From Candidatus Thalassarchaeum sp. (GTDB lineage Archaea > Thermoplasmatota > Poseidoniia > Poseidoniales > Thalassarchaeaceae), in contig JADHRW010000006.1 in NCBI GenBank assembly GCA_016777225.1, forward strand, positions 34,618-98,617: a DNA stretch of 64,000 nt. Reading direction: 5' to 3'. How positions within the stretch are numbered: position 1 is the stretch's first letter; every line of letters starts with the position of its first letter. The notes beneath the pieces are model-generated. The model saw only the letters and a list, made by a program, of their open reading frames with translations, was not told the DNA's origin and made no database searches. The position numbers and the translations under genes were made by a program. This document shows, piece by piece, positions 18,923 to 28,437 of the stretch.

Positions 18923-21094
18923 ATGCTTAGTGACACTGAGAGGGGTATTCTCTCCCAACTTTCTAAGTTTTCAGAGGGACTTGAAAAGAGTTGGGATGTC
19001 CCTAGAAGCCTTTCATTGCCAGGATTAGCAGAATCTCTTGGTTTAGCTCGTTCTAGTCTTCACAAACCTCTCGCCAAACTCGAAGACGAAGGCTTAGTGT
19101 TTACTAGAGCAGCCCATGTCATTGGAGGCGGTTCTAGAAAACGTACAGTGATTCATCTCACACTCAATGGTCGTTTAGAAGCTGAATCTTTAGATATCAA
19201 GCATATCTCAAAAGTAGGAAAAGGATATGGGGAAATCCCGAATCTTACAAAATTATTTGGTAGAAATAAAGAAACTGAAGATTTATTAAAATTAATAATT
19301 AATCGAAATAATATTTTCTTAAGTGGCTTACCAGGAATTGGTAAGACCAGTCTCGCAAGAAGTGTCGTAGCAGAAATTTTGAATGATGGTTGGACAGTTC
19401 GCTGGGCAACTTGCTATTCTAATTCAGATGTTTCTGATATCACCAGACAATGGGTTGGAAAAAATCCTCCTCGTGATAAATCAGCATTAACATCTTATTT
19501 TGGGAAAAATAAGAATTTATTAGTAATTGATGAAATCCAAGAAATTCATTCTAGGCACATCAATAGCATCAAACATTTGCTCGAAGAACTAGTTAAGAGT
19601 CAGGCATCAATTTTAGTAATAATCCGTTCACCTAATCCTTTTACTTTGATTGAAGGATATTCTGATTTCCGCTTGTTGGGGATTTCGCAAAATGAGGGAC
19701 GTTTCCTTCTTCCTGAAGATTTAACTAAAGAAAAGGCGAATAAAATCGTGAATTCATTAGGAGGGCACCCCCTAGCCCTCCATCTTTGGAGTCCTGAAAG
19801 TAAATTACCCGAAGAGGTTCAGGCAGTTCAACAATTTGTTGAATCTACTGTTATTGAGAAATTGAGTGAATATGGTATTTCTAAATTAGATGAACTAAGC
19901 ATTACTCCTGCTCCATTAACAATTGAAGAATTATCTGATTCAGAGGGTATTACTGAACTCGATGAATCAGCAATTCTTCGATGGACTAACAATAAATTTG
20001 AGCCACACCATCTGATAAGAAATGTACGTAGATCTTTATGGTCTGCGAATGAAACAAAAAATCTCCATACTATTGCAGCCAATAATTGGTCTGAGAGAGA
20101 AGGATCTAGAGCTCTGTGGATGGAATCTTACCATAGAATAAAGTCTGAGGATTTTAATAAATCTTGGCTAATTGATAAAATAAACTTAATTTCACAGGAT
20201 AATACTGCAACTGCAGCATTATTAATCGAAGATGCTTTACAGATGTATGACGATTCTGATATTCGTATGCAGGCAGTAAATTTAGCATTTGAGAGAGCCG
20301 AATATGAAATTGCTGAGAATCACATATCCAATATAGAAACCAGTCCGCAAAAGAAAATATTAATCGCACGTTTATCAAGAATTAGAGGCGATATTGAATC
20401 TGCTATTAACCTAGAAAATCAAGCGATATCTGAATTATCGTCTGCTGAGAGAGTTAGGTTTCAGATATCTATTTTAGTTCGAAAATATGATGATAGGTTA
20501 CCTGGGAAATTGAGTAAATCATCAGCAGATGAAATTCTATTAGGTATTAATGAGATAAATTTGAAAGATATTTCCGATAGAGACCGCTATACTGCCGAAC
20601 TTTCATTAAATTTATTGAAACATGCAATCTCTTTGCAGATTTCAGATTTAACTTTAGCATCTCAATCCAGAGCTGAATTAGAAATTATCCTTTCAGGAGA
20701 CTCTGAAACTCTTTTATTACTAGATTTACGTGCAAGATTAATAATATCAAGTACACCAGATTTATTAGATTCTTCTTTACAATCAGTGCGATTATTTATT
20801 CAAGAATGCACAGATCCGTTAAACAAAATTAGTATAATTCATGCTGCTCTTGATGTAACGAAAGGTAATCCTCCTGAGTGGCTAGAAAAATTACATAATG
20901 ATTCATTCAATATTCCATTAAGAGAAGATTTAGCAGCATACCGTAGAATAATCGCCCAATCTTGGTATTGGCGAGGTGTACTAAATCCCAATCAAAGACT
21001 TTCATATTGGCAAGAATCTATACATAGATTCCGCAATGCAGAGTGTATTATTGCTGCAAATCAATTACTCGAAGAACTAACAAAATCGATTTAG
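18923..21094 (+). CDS. Winged-helix DNA-binding protein with STAND-like NTPase
   Basis: A 723-residue protein with three parts. Residues 1-90 form a winged helix of MarR/ArsR type (LAESLGLARSSLHKPLAKLE, wing with GGGSRKRT). Residues 110-320 form a P-loop NTPase (GRNKE opener, Walker A GLPGIGKT at 135-142, Walker B LLVIDE at 199-204, later GGHPLAL, the GxP motif of STAND ATPases). The rest is helical and repeat-like, resembling TPR-type solenoids. STAND proteins are signal-gated switches. In archaea such fusions are known, but their inducers are mostly unknown. The stop codon abuts the next gene on the opposite strand with no gap. Confidence 0.75.
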   Translation: MLSDTERGILSQLSKFSEGLEKSWDVPRSLSLPGLAESLGLARSSLHKPLAKLEDEGLVFTRAAHVIGGGSRKRTVIHLTLNGRLEAESLDIKHISKVGKGYGEIPNLTKLFGRNKETEDLLKLIINRNNIFLSGLPGIGKTSLARSVVAEILNDGWTVRWATCYSNSDVSDITRQWVGKNPPRDKSALTSYFGKNKNLLVIDEIQEIHSRHINSIKHLLEELVKSQASILVIIRSPNPFTLIEGYSDFRLLGISQNEGRFLLPEDLTKEKANKIVNSLGGHPLALHLWSPESKLPEEVQAVQQFVESTVIEKLSEYGISKLDELSITPAPLTIEELSDSEGITELDESAILRWTNNKFEPHHLIRNVRRSLWSANETKNLHTIAANNWSEREGSRALWMESYHRIKSEDFNKSWLIDKINLISQDNTATAALLIEDALQMYDDSDIRMQAVNLAFERAEYEIAENHISNIETSPQKKILIARLSRIRGDIESAINLENQAISELSSAERVRFQISILVRKYDDRLPGKLSKSSADEILLGINEINLKDISDRDRYTAELSLNLLKHAISLQISDLTLASQSRAELEIILSGDSETLLLLDLRARLIISSTPDLLDSSLQSVRLFIQECTDPLNKISIIHAALDVTKGNPPEWLEKLHNDSFNIPLREDLAAYRRIIAQSWYWRGVLNPNQRLSYWQESIHRFRNAECIIAANQLLEELTKSI

Positions 21095-21328
21095 TTAGAT
21101 TTCAGCACCAATTAATGTTCTTGTTTCATAAATTCCCTTTACTGAACGAATATCTTGTACGATACACTGGGTTAGCTCAGATTCATTTTCTGCCTCAACT
21201 TTTACAAATAAATCATGATTACCGAACACGATCCACTGCCCTTTAACACATTTAATTTTACTTACTTCTTCACGAACCCGAATTTCGCAACCCGGTTCAG
21301 TGGTGATAAGAATAAATCCTACTGCCAT
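21095..21328 (-). CDS. Stand-alone Lrp/AsnC ligand-binding (RAM) domain protein
   Basis: 77 residues that make up only the RAM effector domain of Lrp/AsnC regulators: an alpha-beta sandwich with the pattern VGFILITTEPGCEIRVREEV, a central FGNHDLFVKVEAE strand and a final GIYETRTLI strand. No DNA-binding helix-turn-helix is present. Such small proteins are known to form oligomers and bind amino acids, or to modulate full-length Lrp proteins. It lies 2 bases after a related gene (21331-21564), so the two form an operon, perhaps assembling together. Confidence 0.82.
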   Translation of the reverse strand: MAVGFILITTEPGCEIRVREEVSKIKCVKGQWIVFGNHDLFVKVEAENESELTQCIVQDIRSVKGIYETRTLIGAEI

Positions 21329-21330
21329 TA

Positions 21331-21564
21331 TTATGCCTCCACTGCTATCAAAGTTTCAGTTTTTTGAACACCAGGGATTGTCCGCATATTACCGATTAAA
21401 CTATTTGCCATTTGCTTTTCATCTTCAAAATCAATTCTTGCTACTAGATCATATTCTCCATAGGCAACATGGGTTTCGGTTACGCTATCAATTTCTAATA
21501 ATGCAAGATACACTTCTAATTCTCTTTGTGGTTCACACTTAAATAAAACAAAAGCAGTACTCAT
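21331..21564 (-). CDS. Stand-alone Lrp/AsnC ligand-binding (RAM) domain protein, paralog
   Basis: Also 77 residues, a paralog of the next gene downstream with the same fold and order: TAFVLFKCEPQRELEVYLAL, GEYDLVARIDFEDE and GVQKTETLIAVE. It too lacks a helix-turn-helix. As the first gene of the pair it probably carries the shared promoter in the 118 bases before the divergent surface-protein gene. The family binds small ligands, usually amino acids, between dimers. Equal length of both copies suggests a duplication followed by specialisation into a hetero-oligomer; that part is inference. Confidence 0.82.
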   Translation of the reverse strand: MSTAFVLFKCEPQRELEVYLALLEIDSVTETHVAYGEYDLVARIDFEDEKQMANSLIGNMRTIPGVQKTETLIAVEA

Positions 21565-21682
21565 TATCTATAATCCTCAACTATGTGGTCATGTATTACA
21601 CTTATTATGCCTCGTTTCTTATCTGTTATGTCTATGCCCATTTATCCACCATAGATATATGGTATTGCACTGCCGTTGTACT

Positions 21683-24600
21683 ATGCCTGACCGACTTACT
21701 CGACGTCCAAGGCATGCTATTATTCTAGTTTCTATACTTCTTTTGTCGACAATTGCTTTTGTACCTTCTAATTCAGTTGCTAGTTCATCGAAGACTACTA
21801 CTATATGGAGCGGAACTGTAAATTTGGTAGATGGATATACAGTAGAAAGTGGGGATATTTTGATTGTTGAGCAAGGTACAACAATAAATTTAGGAGATGA
21901 TGAGGATATATTAGTGGCTGGACGAATTACTATTCAAGGCACATACTTATCTCCAGTAATTTTGAATTCAATCTTAGGTGATCATGATGGAATTATTTTT
22001 AATTCATCTAGCAATAGCCTAGGTTCTAAGATTGATAACTTAACTATAAGTAATTCAGAATATGGTATTACAATCTATGGCAGTGACCCGATTATTAATA
22101 ATTTAAGAGTAGAAAATGCAGATTTAGTTGCTATAGATATTTTTGATTCGGCATCTCCAAGAATCAATGACCTTGTTATTGAGGGGGGGGGGCAAGATAT
22201 TCCATTGAACACAAATTGGAGGAAAGGAATTGGGATATCTGTTGGTGCTTTGTCCAGCCCTATTATCGACGGTGCATTAATCAATAATTTAGTAACTCGA
22301 GGATTGAATTATTGGGGTAATTCTGGAGGAATAATTTCCAACCTACAAATAACTAACATCAGTGGGGCTACTACAACAATAGCAGCGGGTATTTGGATTG
22401 AAGATTCTTTACCTTTAATATTAGATTCTAGTGTAACTCGTTCCGATAATGGAATTTATGTTAGACATATTACTCAAGGATGGAATACAAGACCTACTTT
22501 TACAAATGTAGTTGTTGAAGATAGTCAATATCGAGGGGTAATGGTTGAACAATATAATCATAGTCAATTTTCGAATTTACCAATGAATGCAATTTTCAAT
22601 AATCTAGTTATTAGAGGAACTGGAGGAGAAAACGCAAAAACTCCCGGCCTTGGTATTGCTGCCTTAGATGTAAATACTAGTGGCATCAAGATTCAAGGCG
22701 GTTTAATTGAAAATAATCCTGTGGTTGGTTTTAGAGCTTATATGATAGATTCTTCTATGGTCATTAATAATTTAACATTATTAAATAATGGCGATGAAGG
22801 TTTTTCAATTCCTTTTAACGATCGAGCCGGTTTATTCTGGAGGTCATCTAATTGGGGCTCTTCAGGACCTCCGACTATCAATGACTTGGTTGTAAGAAAT
22901 TCTTCAGGACCAGGGGTTCTAATGTGGAAAGGAGGGGTCCGAGGGACTAATTGGGATATTAGTGAAAATGGTGCAAATGGTGTAGACTTCAGAGAATTTC
23001 ATCCAGATGTCAATGCAATCCAAAGTCTGAATAATTCAGGACATGGAGTCTCAATCAAAGATTCAAGTAATGTAGAATTAGAATATGTTGTAACTTCAGG
23101 AAATGGGATGGATTCTTTGTCTGCAAATCTTGGTTCTGGTTTTTATTTCGAGGAATCTAATGATGTTGTAAGTGGAGGCAAGAATGTATCTTGTTACATG
23201 TGTACATCTATTAATGACAAGTATGGAGTAACTATTGAAGATAGTATTGATTTACAACTTCATTCTATGGCAATCATAAATCCGATTAATTCTCCCGCTC
23301 TTAATGTTGATAATTCAGGCTTATCTCAAGACGGTAATATAATTTTAAAGAATATTACAGTAGAGTTTAATTCAACTGATTTTAATAATTATGCGATTAT
23401 TTTAAACGAGGTAGATGCAGATATTTCTAATTTACAAATCAATGGTAATAATAGTGGATTTTATTGGAATGCTAAAGGTTCTATTGTCTCCTACTTCAAT
23501 GATAGTGTAATTAATACTAGAGGCACTAATGCTTGTTTTGATCTAGTAGAACATTCCCAATTACTAATGAATAATATAAATTTTCAGTGCGATTCAGCTC
23601 CTAGTTTAGATTTTAGTTTTGTTAATATTACTAATTCCTATTTCTCTTCTAATTCAAGTAACTCTGGCTATTTCTTAATGAAATCTAGTAGCCACCTTAG
23701 ATGGATTTCTTCCTCGATAATGAGTGAGCCTTTATTTGAGTCAGATGATAATATTGTCGATGAAATGTGGTTTATCGAAGTTCATGTGATGAATCAGTAT
23801 TTCAATCACATACCTTTTTCTTCAATAAATATTACTTTCGACCAATATGAATCAGAGTATATTGGTGTATTGCCATATGAAGGACTCGATATTCTGGGGC
23901 CATTTAATGGCAAGCGATGGACTCCTTTGAACGGATGGTCTTCCTCAAATAACGTTTATGCTGGCTGTGATTATGATTCGGTCCATAATGACACTCAGTC
24001 TTCGCAGTTAATTAATGATATTGAGGTAACCTGTATTCTAGAAATTTCTAATCAGCCTCCAATCATTATCTGGACTACACCGAGTAATGATGAGGTTTAT
24101 GCCAGTGGTTCTGAAGTTATTTTTGATGCAAGTTCATCATGGGATTTAGATAATGAATTACTGACCTATTCATGGCTAAGTAACATTGATGGAGATATTA
24201 CAAATACATGTGATTTTAATGCGAATAATTCAATTATTGTAGCGAATAATTTAATTCAATGTATCTCGGATGGGAACCACCAAATCACACTAGAAGTTTG
24301 TGATTCATCGAATAACTGTGCTTCTGAAATTAGATTAATTGAATTAACCAATAACCCCCCATTACTCACAGTAGATACTACTCCTGATATATCGGCTTGG
24401 GGCACTCTCTATCTCGGTAAAACAGCATTTGTAAATATCGATTTAACAGGTACAAATGATCCTGAGAATGATCAAATAACCTGTTGGATAAAAATGTCTT
24501 ATGAAGAGATTGAAACATATCTTTCAGAATGCCCGGGCAATATTAACAAAACATTCCCTCTTGCTCCAAATCAGTTTACTGTGACAGTCTTTGCTACTGA

Positions 24601-26329
24601 TGGTATACACACACCAGTAACTTGGACTTTTAATGTTGAATTATTTAATGAGTTACCAACTGCTTCTATCGATATAACAAGAACAGGAATGAGATCACAA
24701 GATATTTTACTTATCGATGGTAACAATACTGTAGATCCCGAAGGTGATGAAATCAAGTTCGAATTCTGGAGTGATATTGATGGATTAATTTATTCGGGTA
24801 TAACTCCTAATGATTTACTTGAGTGGTCAGGAACTCTTTCAAAAGGCACTCATAAAATTACCATGTATGCCAGTGATGACTTACCCAATCATGCAGGACA
24901 ATGGACAAATTCTGAATTAACTCTAGTTGTAGAAAACTCCCCCCCCGTTGCTATGATTTCACAACCAAATGATGGATATTCTACTAATTCAGGTCATCTA
25001 ATTTCTTTTGATGCGACTGGTTCAGGGGATTGGGACATTGCTTGTTCTGATTTAGAAAATAGTACTGGAATAATATGTAATCATTTCTCAGATTCTAGTA
25101 AAGATTTGGTCAGTGTATTATGGCAAAGTAACTTACTTTCAGAGCCAATAGGAAGTGAATGGAAATTTAATGCTCGTCTCCCCGAAGGAAATCATGAAAT
25201 TACACTTAATTTAGACGACGGAGACGGAGAAAAAGCAATATTTTCTATAATAATTAATGTTGAACAATCTGCCCCTATATTAGTTCTTGAGTCTCCTGAA
25301 GAAGGTGTTGAGGTATATTCTAATCTACCTGTTTTATTTGATTTCCGAGAGTCTTTCGATCCAGATGGAGATGAATTTACTGTTTCATTATATTCAGATA
25401 TTATTTCTACTCCGATACTTGAAAACAAGACCAACGATTATTGGTACAATGATTATATTATTGCAGGCGTTCATGAATTATCATTTATTTTAACAGATTC
25501 AACCGGACGAGTATCCACTTATTCTCAATCTTTGACTGTACTTGAAACTGGCCCAATAGCAGGGATTAGAGAATTTTCTGATGGTCAATATATTCCCCCA
25601 GGTAGGGAAATAATATTGAATGCATCATCCTCTTTTGATTATGATGACGATATTATACTCTATAGATGGAGTTTAAGCGATGGAACCGAAATTGGCGATA
25701 AAGAAGAAATATCAGTTTCTTTTTTACCTGGGACAGTACAGATTAATCTCTTAGTCAAAGATTCAAGAGGTGAATCAGATACAATTTCTATTAATTTGAC
25801 AATAGGTTCTAGTTCGCCTATTCTCTATGAATTATCTATTAACCCTATAAAGTTACAATATAATGAAGTAAATCCAATCTTTATTACAGTAAGATTGGAT
25901 GATTTAGATGGGACTACTCAGACGGTATTTTGTAAATTTAAGGCAGGAGAAATTGAGAGAGAATTTGAGTTAAGAGATGACGGAGTTGAAGGTGATTCTA
26001 TTGCAGGTGATAATATATGGAGTTTGCAAACTGCTTTACTAATTGATGATGGCAGCACAGCTAAGGTTGAAGTGTGGGCTATTGATGGAGAAGTAGTAAG
26101 CCCAATTCTTTTCGAATTATTACCAATTAAATCTGAAGAAAATAGTAATTTAGTTTCATGGTTATTTTCTGGTGGATTACCACTATTAACTGTATTAGTA
26201 TTTATTTCGGCTTTAATAGGCATATTTTATTCATCTAATCGCCGTAAAGAATTGGTCAAAGACCTTGAAATGATAGAATCATGGTCTACATTCGATCCTA
26301 GAGAACTGGATGACGAATTCAACGAATAA
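21683..26329 (+). CDS. Giant surface protein: beta-helix repeats, PKD-like domains, C-terminal anchor
   Basis: ATG 21683 begins a signal peptide (RHAIILVSILLLSTIAFVPS); an ATG at 21659 is in frame but adds nothing. The 1548-residue product has three parts. The first (about 60-700) is a right-handed parallel beta-helix of NosD type, with repeated short I/V-x-N/D-x-L/V-x-I strands. The second (about 790-1450) is several PKD/cadherin-like beta domains, marked by PPxxxxxxP starts and DxDGD/DPDGDE motifs. Last comes one membrane helix (about 1500-1520) with a charged tail. Beta-helix proteins often bind or cut polysaccharide; no catalytic residues can be named. A ten-G run lies inside the gene. 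Confidence 0.78.
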   Translation: MPDRLTRRPRHAIILVSILLLSTIAFVPSNSVASSSKTTTIWSGTVNLVDGYTVESGDILIVEQGTTINLGDDEDILVAGRITIQGTYLSPVILNSILGDHDGIIFNSSSNSLGSKIDNLTISNSEYGITIYGSDPIINNLRVENADLVAIDIFDSASPRINDLVIEGGGQDIPLNTNWRKGIGISVGALSSPIIDGALINNLVTRGLNYWGNSGGIISNLQITNISGATTTIAAGIWIEDSLPLILDSSVTRSDNGIYVRHITQGWNTRPTFTNVVVEDSQYRGVMVEQYNHSQFSNLPMNAIFNNLVIRGTGGENAKTPGLGIAALDVNTSGIKIQGGLIENNPVVGFRAYMIDSSMVINNLTLLNNGDEGFSIPFNDRAGLFWRSSNWGSSGPPTINDLVVRNSSGPGVLMWKGGVRGTNWDISENGANGVDFREFHPDVNAIQSLNNSGHGVSIKDSSNVELEYVVTSGNGMDSLSANLGSGFYFEESNDVVSGGKNVSCYMCTSINDKYGVTIEDSIDLQLHSMAIINPINSPALNVDNSGLSQDGNIILKNITVEFNSTDFNNYAIILNEVDADISNLQINGNNSGFYWNAKGSIVSYFNDSVINTRGTNACFDLVEHSQLLMNNINFQCDSAPSLDFSFVNITNSYFSSNSSNSGYFLMKSSSHLRWISSSIMSEPLFESDDNIVDEMWFIEVHVMNQYFNHIPFSSINITFDQYESEYIGVLPYEGLDILGPFNGKRWTPLNGWSSSNNVYAGCDYDSVHNDTQSSQLINDIEVTCILEISNQPPIIIWTTPSNDEVYASGSEVIFDASSSWDLDNELLTYSWLSNIDGDITNTCDFNANNSIIVANNLIQCISDGNHQITLEVCDSSNNCASEIRLIELTNNPPLLTVDTTPDISAWGTLYLGKTAFVNIDLTGTNDPENDQITCWIKMSYEEIETYLSECPGNINKTFPLAPNQFTVTVFATDGIHTPVTWTFNVELFNELPTASIDITRTGMRSQDILLIDGNNTVDPEGDEIKFEFWSDIDGLIYSGITPNDLLEWSGTLSKGTHKITMYASDDLPNHAGQWTNSELTLVVENSPPVAMISQPNDGYSTNSGHLISFDATGSGDWDIACSDLENSTGIICNHFSDSSKDLVSVLWQSNLLSEPIGSEWKFNARLPEGNHEITLNLDDGDGEKAIFSIIINVEQSAPILVLESPEEGVEVYSNLPVLFDFRESFDPDGDEFTVSLYSDIISTPILENKTNDYWYNDYIIAGVHELSFILTDSTGRVSTYSQSLTVLETGPIAGIREFSDGQYIPPGREIILNASSSFDYDDDIILYRWSLSDGTEIGDKEEISVSFLPGTVQINLLVKDSRGESDTISINLTIGSSSPILYELSINPIKLQYNEVNPIFITVRLDDLDGTTQTVFCKFKAGEIEREFELRDDGVEGDSIAGDNIWSLQTALLIDDGSTAKVEVWAIDGEVVSPILFELLPIKSEENSNLVSWLFSGGLPLLTVLVFISALIGIFYSSNRRKELVKDLEMIESWSTFDPRELDDEFNE
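22183..22192. repeat. Ten-base G homopolymer inside surface-protein gene
   Basis: Ten consecutive G in an AT-rich gene, read as Glu-Gly-Gly-Gly-Gln. Any gain or loss of one base would truncate the protein about 170 residues after its start, as in phase-variable contingency genes. It could also be an assembly or sequencing length error, though the present length keeps the frame open. Confidence 0.85.
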
Positions 26330-26330
26330 T

Positions 26331-27068
26331 TCATTCTGACTCTGGGCCCCAAGGGGTTTTTTGTTGAGTCAGTCCTAATCTATGTGTGAATAAGAATCTT
26401 AGATTTAATAATCCATCCCCCCAGGTATTGATCTCTGCTTCTCCTACACGTGGACGATATGGCACGCTTACTTCTGCAGTATTTTTCTTTCCTAGGAATC
26501 TTCGAGCGCGAATCTTAAATTCTTGAGAAAGTGGCATACCATCATGTTTTGGCCGAACTCTTTCATCTTCAAATATTGATTTTCTAAATACCCACATCCC
26601 ACTTTGAGAATCATGTATGCCATACCAATAAAGAATTGTTGCTGTTGTTGATAAAACCCAATTTCCAAAACCATGGAGCCCAGGCATCGAACCCTCTTCT
26701 GCACGTTTCAGCCTATCACAAGAAATCCACTGCAAGTCTTCGTCAATCAGTTTTTTGACTAAAGAAGGAACTTCTTCACCTGGATATGTACAATCAGCAT
26801 CCATTGTAACAATAATGTCACCAGGGGCCATAGCAAAACCAGTCTTGTATGCTCTTCCATAGCCTTTACGTGATTCAAGATAAACAGTCGCTCCTTCTTC
26901 TATAGCTAATTCTCTAGTCTTATCTTTTGAATTTCCATCTATAATAAGAAAGTCAAGCTTATCACACCATCCTTCTTTTGGTATCGAGCGGATAGTGTCA
27001 ACTATTGCAGCTTCTTCATTTCTTGTAGGTATAACTACGGTGACGTGTACGGGTAGCGTTTCTGCCAT
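26331..27068 (-). CDS. Family 2 glycosyltransferase, dolichol-phosphate sugar synthase type
   Basis: A 245-residue GT-A enzyme. The donor site motif VVIPTRNEE lies near the N terminus, followed by LIIDGNSKDKT, GYGRAYKTGF and the metal-binding MDADCTYP. The final part (SQEFKIRARR, VPYRPRVGE) matches dolichyl-phosphate mannose/glucose synthase relatives. These move a sugar from a nucleotide to a polyprenyl phosphate for protein or lipid glycosylation at the membrane. There is no C-terminal membrane pair, so it acts from the cytoplasm. It converges on the giant surface-protein gene with 1 base between and diverges from the family 4 enzyme at 27173. Confidence 0.85.
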   Translation of the reverse strand: MAETLPVHVTVVIPTRNEEAAIVDTIRSIPKEGWCDKLDFLIIDGNSKDKTRELAIEEGATVYLESRKGYGRAYKTGFAMAPGDIIVTMDADCTYPGEEVPSLVKKLIDEDLQWISCDRLKRAEEGSMPGLHGFGNWVLSTTATILYWYGIHDSQSGMWVFRKSIFEDERVRPKHDGMPLSQEFKIRARRFLGKKNTAEVSVPYRPRVGEAEINTWGDGLLNLRFLFTHRLGLTQQKTPWGPESE

Positions 27069-27172
27069 ATTTCTCGTTTGGGCGACGATAGTTTCCTCTT
27101 TGAATCAAACTGATACGTGTCCTGTGTCCAATCGCTTGAAAACCGGTTAACTAAACGCAGGCATGATACTGT
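27069..27172. promoter_or_regulatory. Divergent intergenic region between two glycosyltransferases
   Basis: These 104 bases separate two glycosyltransferase genes that point away from each other, so promoters for both should lie here. They contain an 8-base palindrome, AACCGGTT, at 27141-27148. I see no convincing TATA element. Confidence 0.3.
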
Positions 27173-28381
27173 ATGCACATCGCAATGTTGTCTGCCGAAT
27201 ATCCTCCGCGTTGGGGGGGCATGGGTTCGACAGTTTTTCACCTCTCATCTGCTCTAGTATCTAGAGGTCACCAAGTCACTGTAATTACTAGAAATGGTGC
27301 TGGTAATAATATTCCATCTATGGATGGAATCGATGTAATTACGGTTGGGTGGCTGAGATTACCAATGGAATTCACTAGATCTTATGGACGCTCTGCGCTT
27401 CGAGCATTGAAAAAATTAAACGAAACAAATCCAGTTGATGTTGTACATTTGCATTGTCCAATGATCTCTTGGAATAAAAAACAGTTTGATGATTGTAAAA
27501 AGAATGTTGCTCCTGTTGTTTCCTCTTTACATGGTTCTTGGCTTGGCGAGAAAGATGGATTAGTTACTGCAGCGAATCAGAAAGAGGCTGCAGTTTGGGC
27601 AAATCCTAATGATCTAGCAATATTATTGTCCGCAAATAGATATGCGAGATTTGAAAACGCAGCAATAATTAACTCTGATGTATGTATTGCAAATTCTAAA
27701 GCCACAAAAGAAGATTTCTTAAAACGCTATTTGGTACCTGAAAATTGGGATTGCGAAGTTATTTATTGGGGAGTAGATACTGAAATGTTCACAATTGATA
27801 ATCCTATTAATCAGGAACTAAGAAATCGTTTTGGATGTTCTGAAAATGGAATTTTATTACTTGCAGTAGGTCGTTTAGCTGCTAGAAAAGGATATGGTTC
27901 TTTGTTGAAAGCATTTGCATTAGTCAATACTGAATTACCTGATTCTCGTTTAGTAATAGTGGGGCGGGGTCACTTACGATCTCGTCTATTAAAACAGGCA
28001 GATAAACTGGGAATTTCATCCTCAGTTTTCATTGAGTCTAGTATGTCATTTTTAGAATTAGCATCCTTATTTAGAAGTGCTGATTTGACTATTTACCCAT
28101 CATACTATGAAGGTCAAGGGTTAATACCTCTCGAATCAATGTCTTCAGGAACCCCTGTTGTAACTGTTGATCACGGACCATTACCCGAAATGGTCGACTC
28201 TACAGTTGGAGCATTATTCACAATGGGTGATGTCAATTCTATGTCCTCTACAATTCTCGATGAGATTAAAGATAAAAAGATACTAGAAAAGAAAGGTATT
28301 GCTGGACGAAGAAGAGTGACTGAAAATTTCACATATGAGATTGACGCGGATTATTTTATCAAAATATATAGTCGAGTTTAG
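27173..28381 (+). CDS. Family 4 glycosyltransferase (GT-B)
   Basis: A 402-residue GT-B enzyme. The N-terminal domain has the acceptor-site glycine motif YPPRWGGMGS. The C-terminal domain shows LLAVGRLAARKGYGSLLKAF (donor phosphate site), then SFLELASLFRSADLTIYPSYYEGQ and GLIPLESMSSGTPVV, the EX7E motif that holds the nucleotide sugar. The family makes polysaccharide, lipid glycan or sucrose-like linkages. With the divergent family 2 enzyme it may serve glycosylation of surface proteins such as the one at 21683; that link is inference. Seven G in a row at 27213-27219 encode part of the glycine motif. Confidence 0.88.
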   Translation: MHIAMLSAEYPPRWGGMGSTVFHLSSALVSRGHQVTVITRNGAGNNIPSMDGIDVITVGWLRLPMEFTRSYGRSALRALKKLNETNPVDVVHLHCPMISWNKKQFDDCKKNVAPVVSSLHGSWLGEKDGLVTAANQKEAAVWANPNDLAILLSANRYARFENAAIINSDVCIANSKATKEDFLKRYLVPENWDCEVIYWGVDTEMFTIDNPINQELRNRFGCSENGILLLAVGRLAARKGYGSLLKAFALVNTELPDSRLVIVGRGHLRSRLLKQADKLGISSSVFIESSMSFLELASLFRSADLTIYPSYYEGQGLIPLESMSSGTPVVTVDHGPLPEMVDSTVGALFTMGDVNSMSSTILDEIKDKKILEKKGIAGRRRVTENFTYEIDADYFIKIYSRV

Positions 28382-28437
28382 CCTCTTGTCGGGAAACCCT
28401 TGATGAATCAAAACTCCTCGCAGGCTTAGGGACGCAC

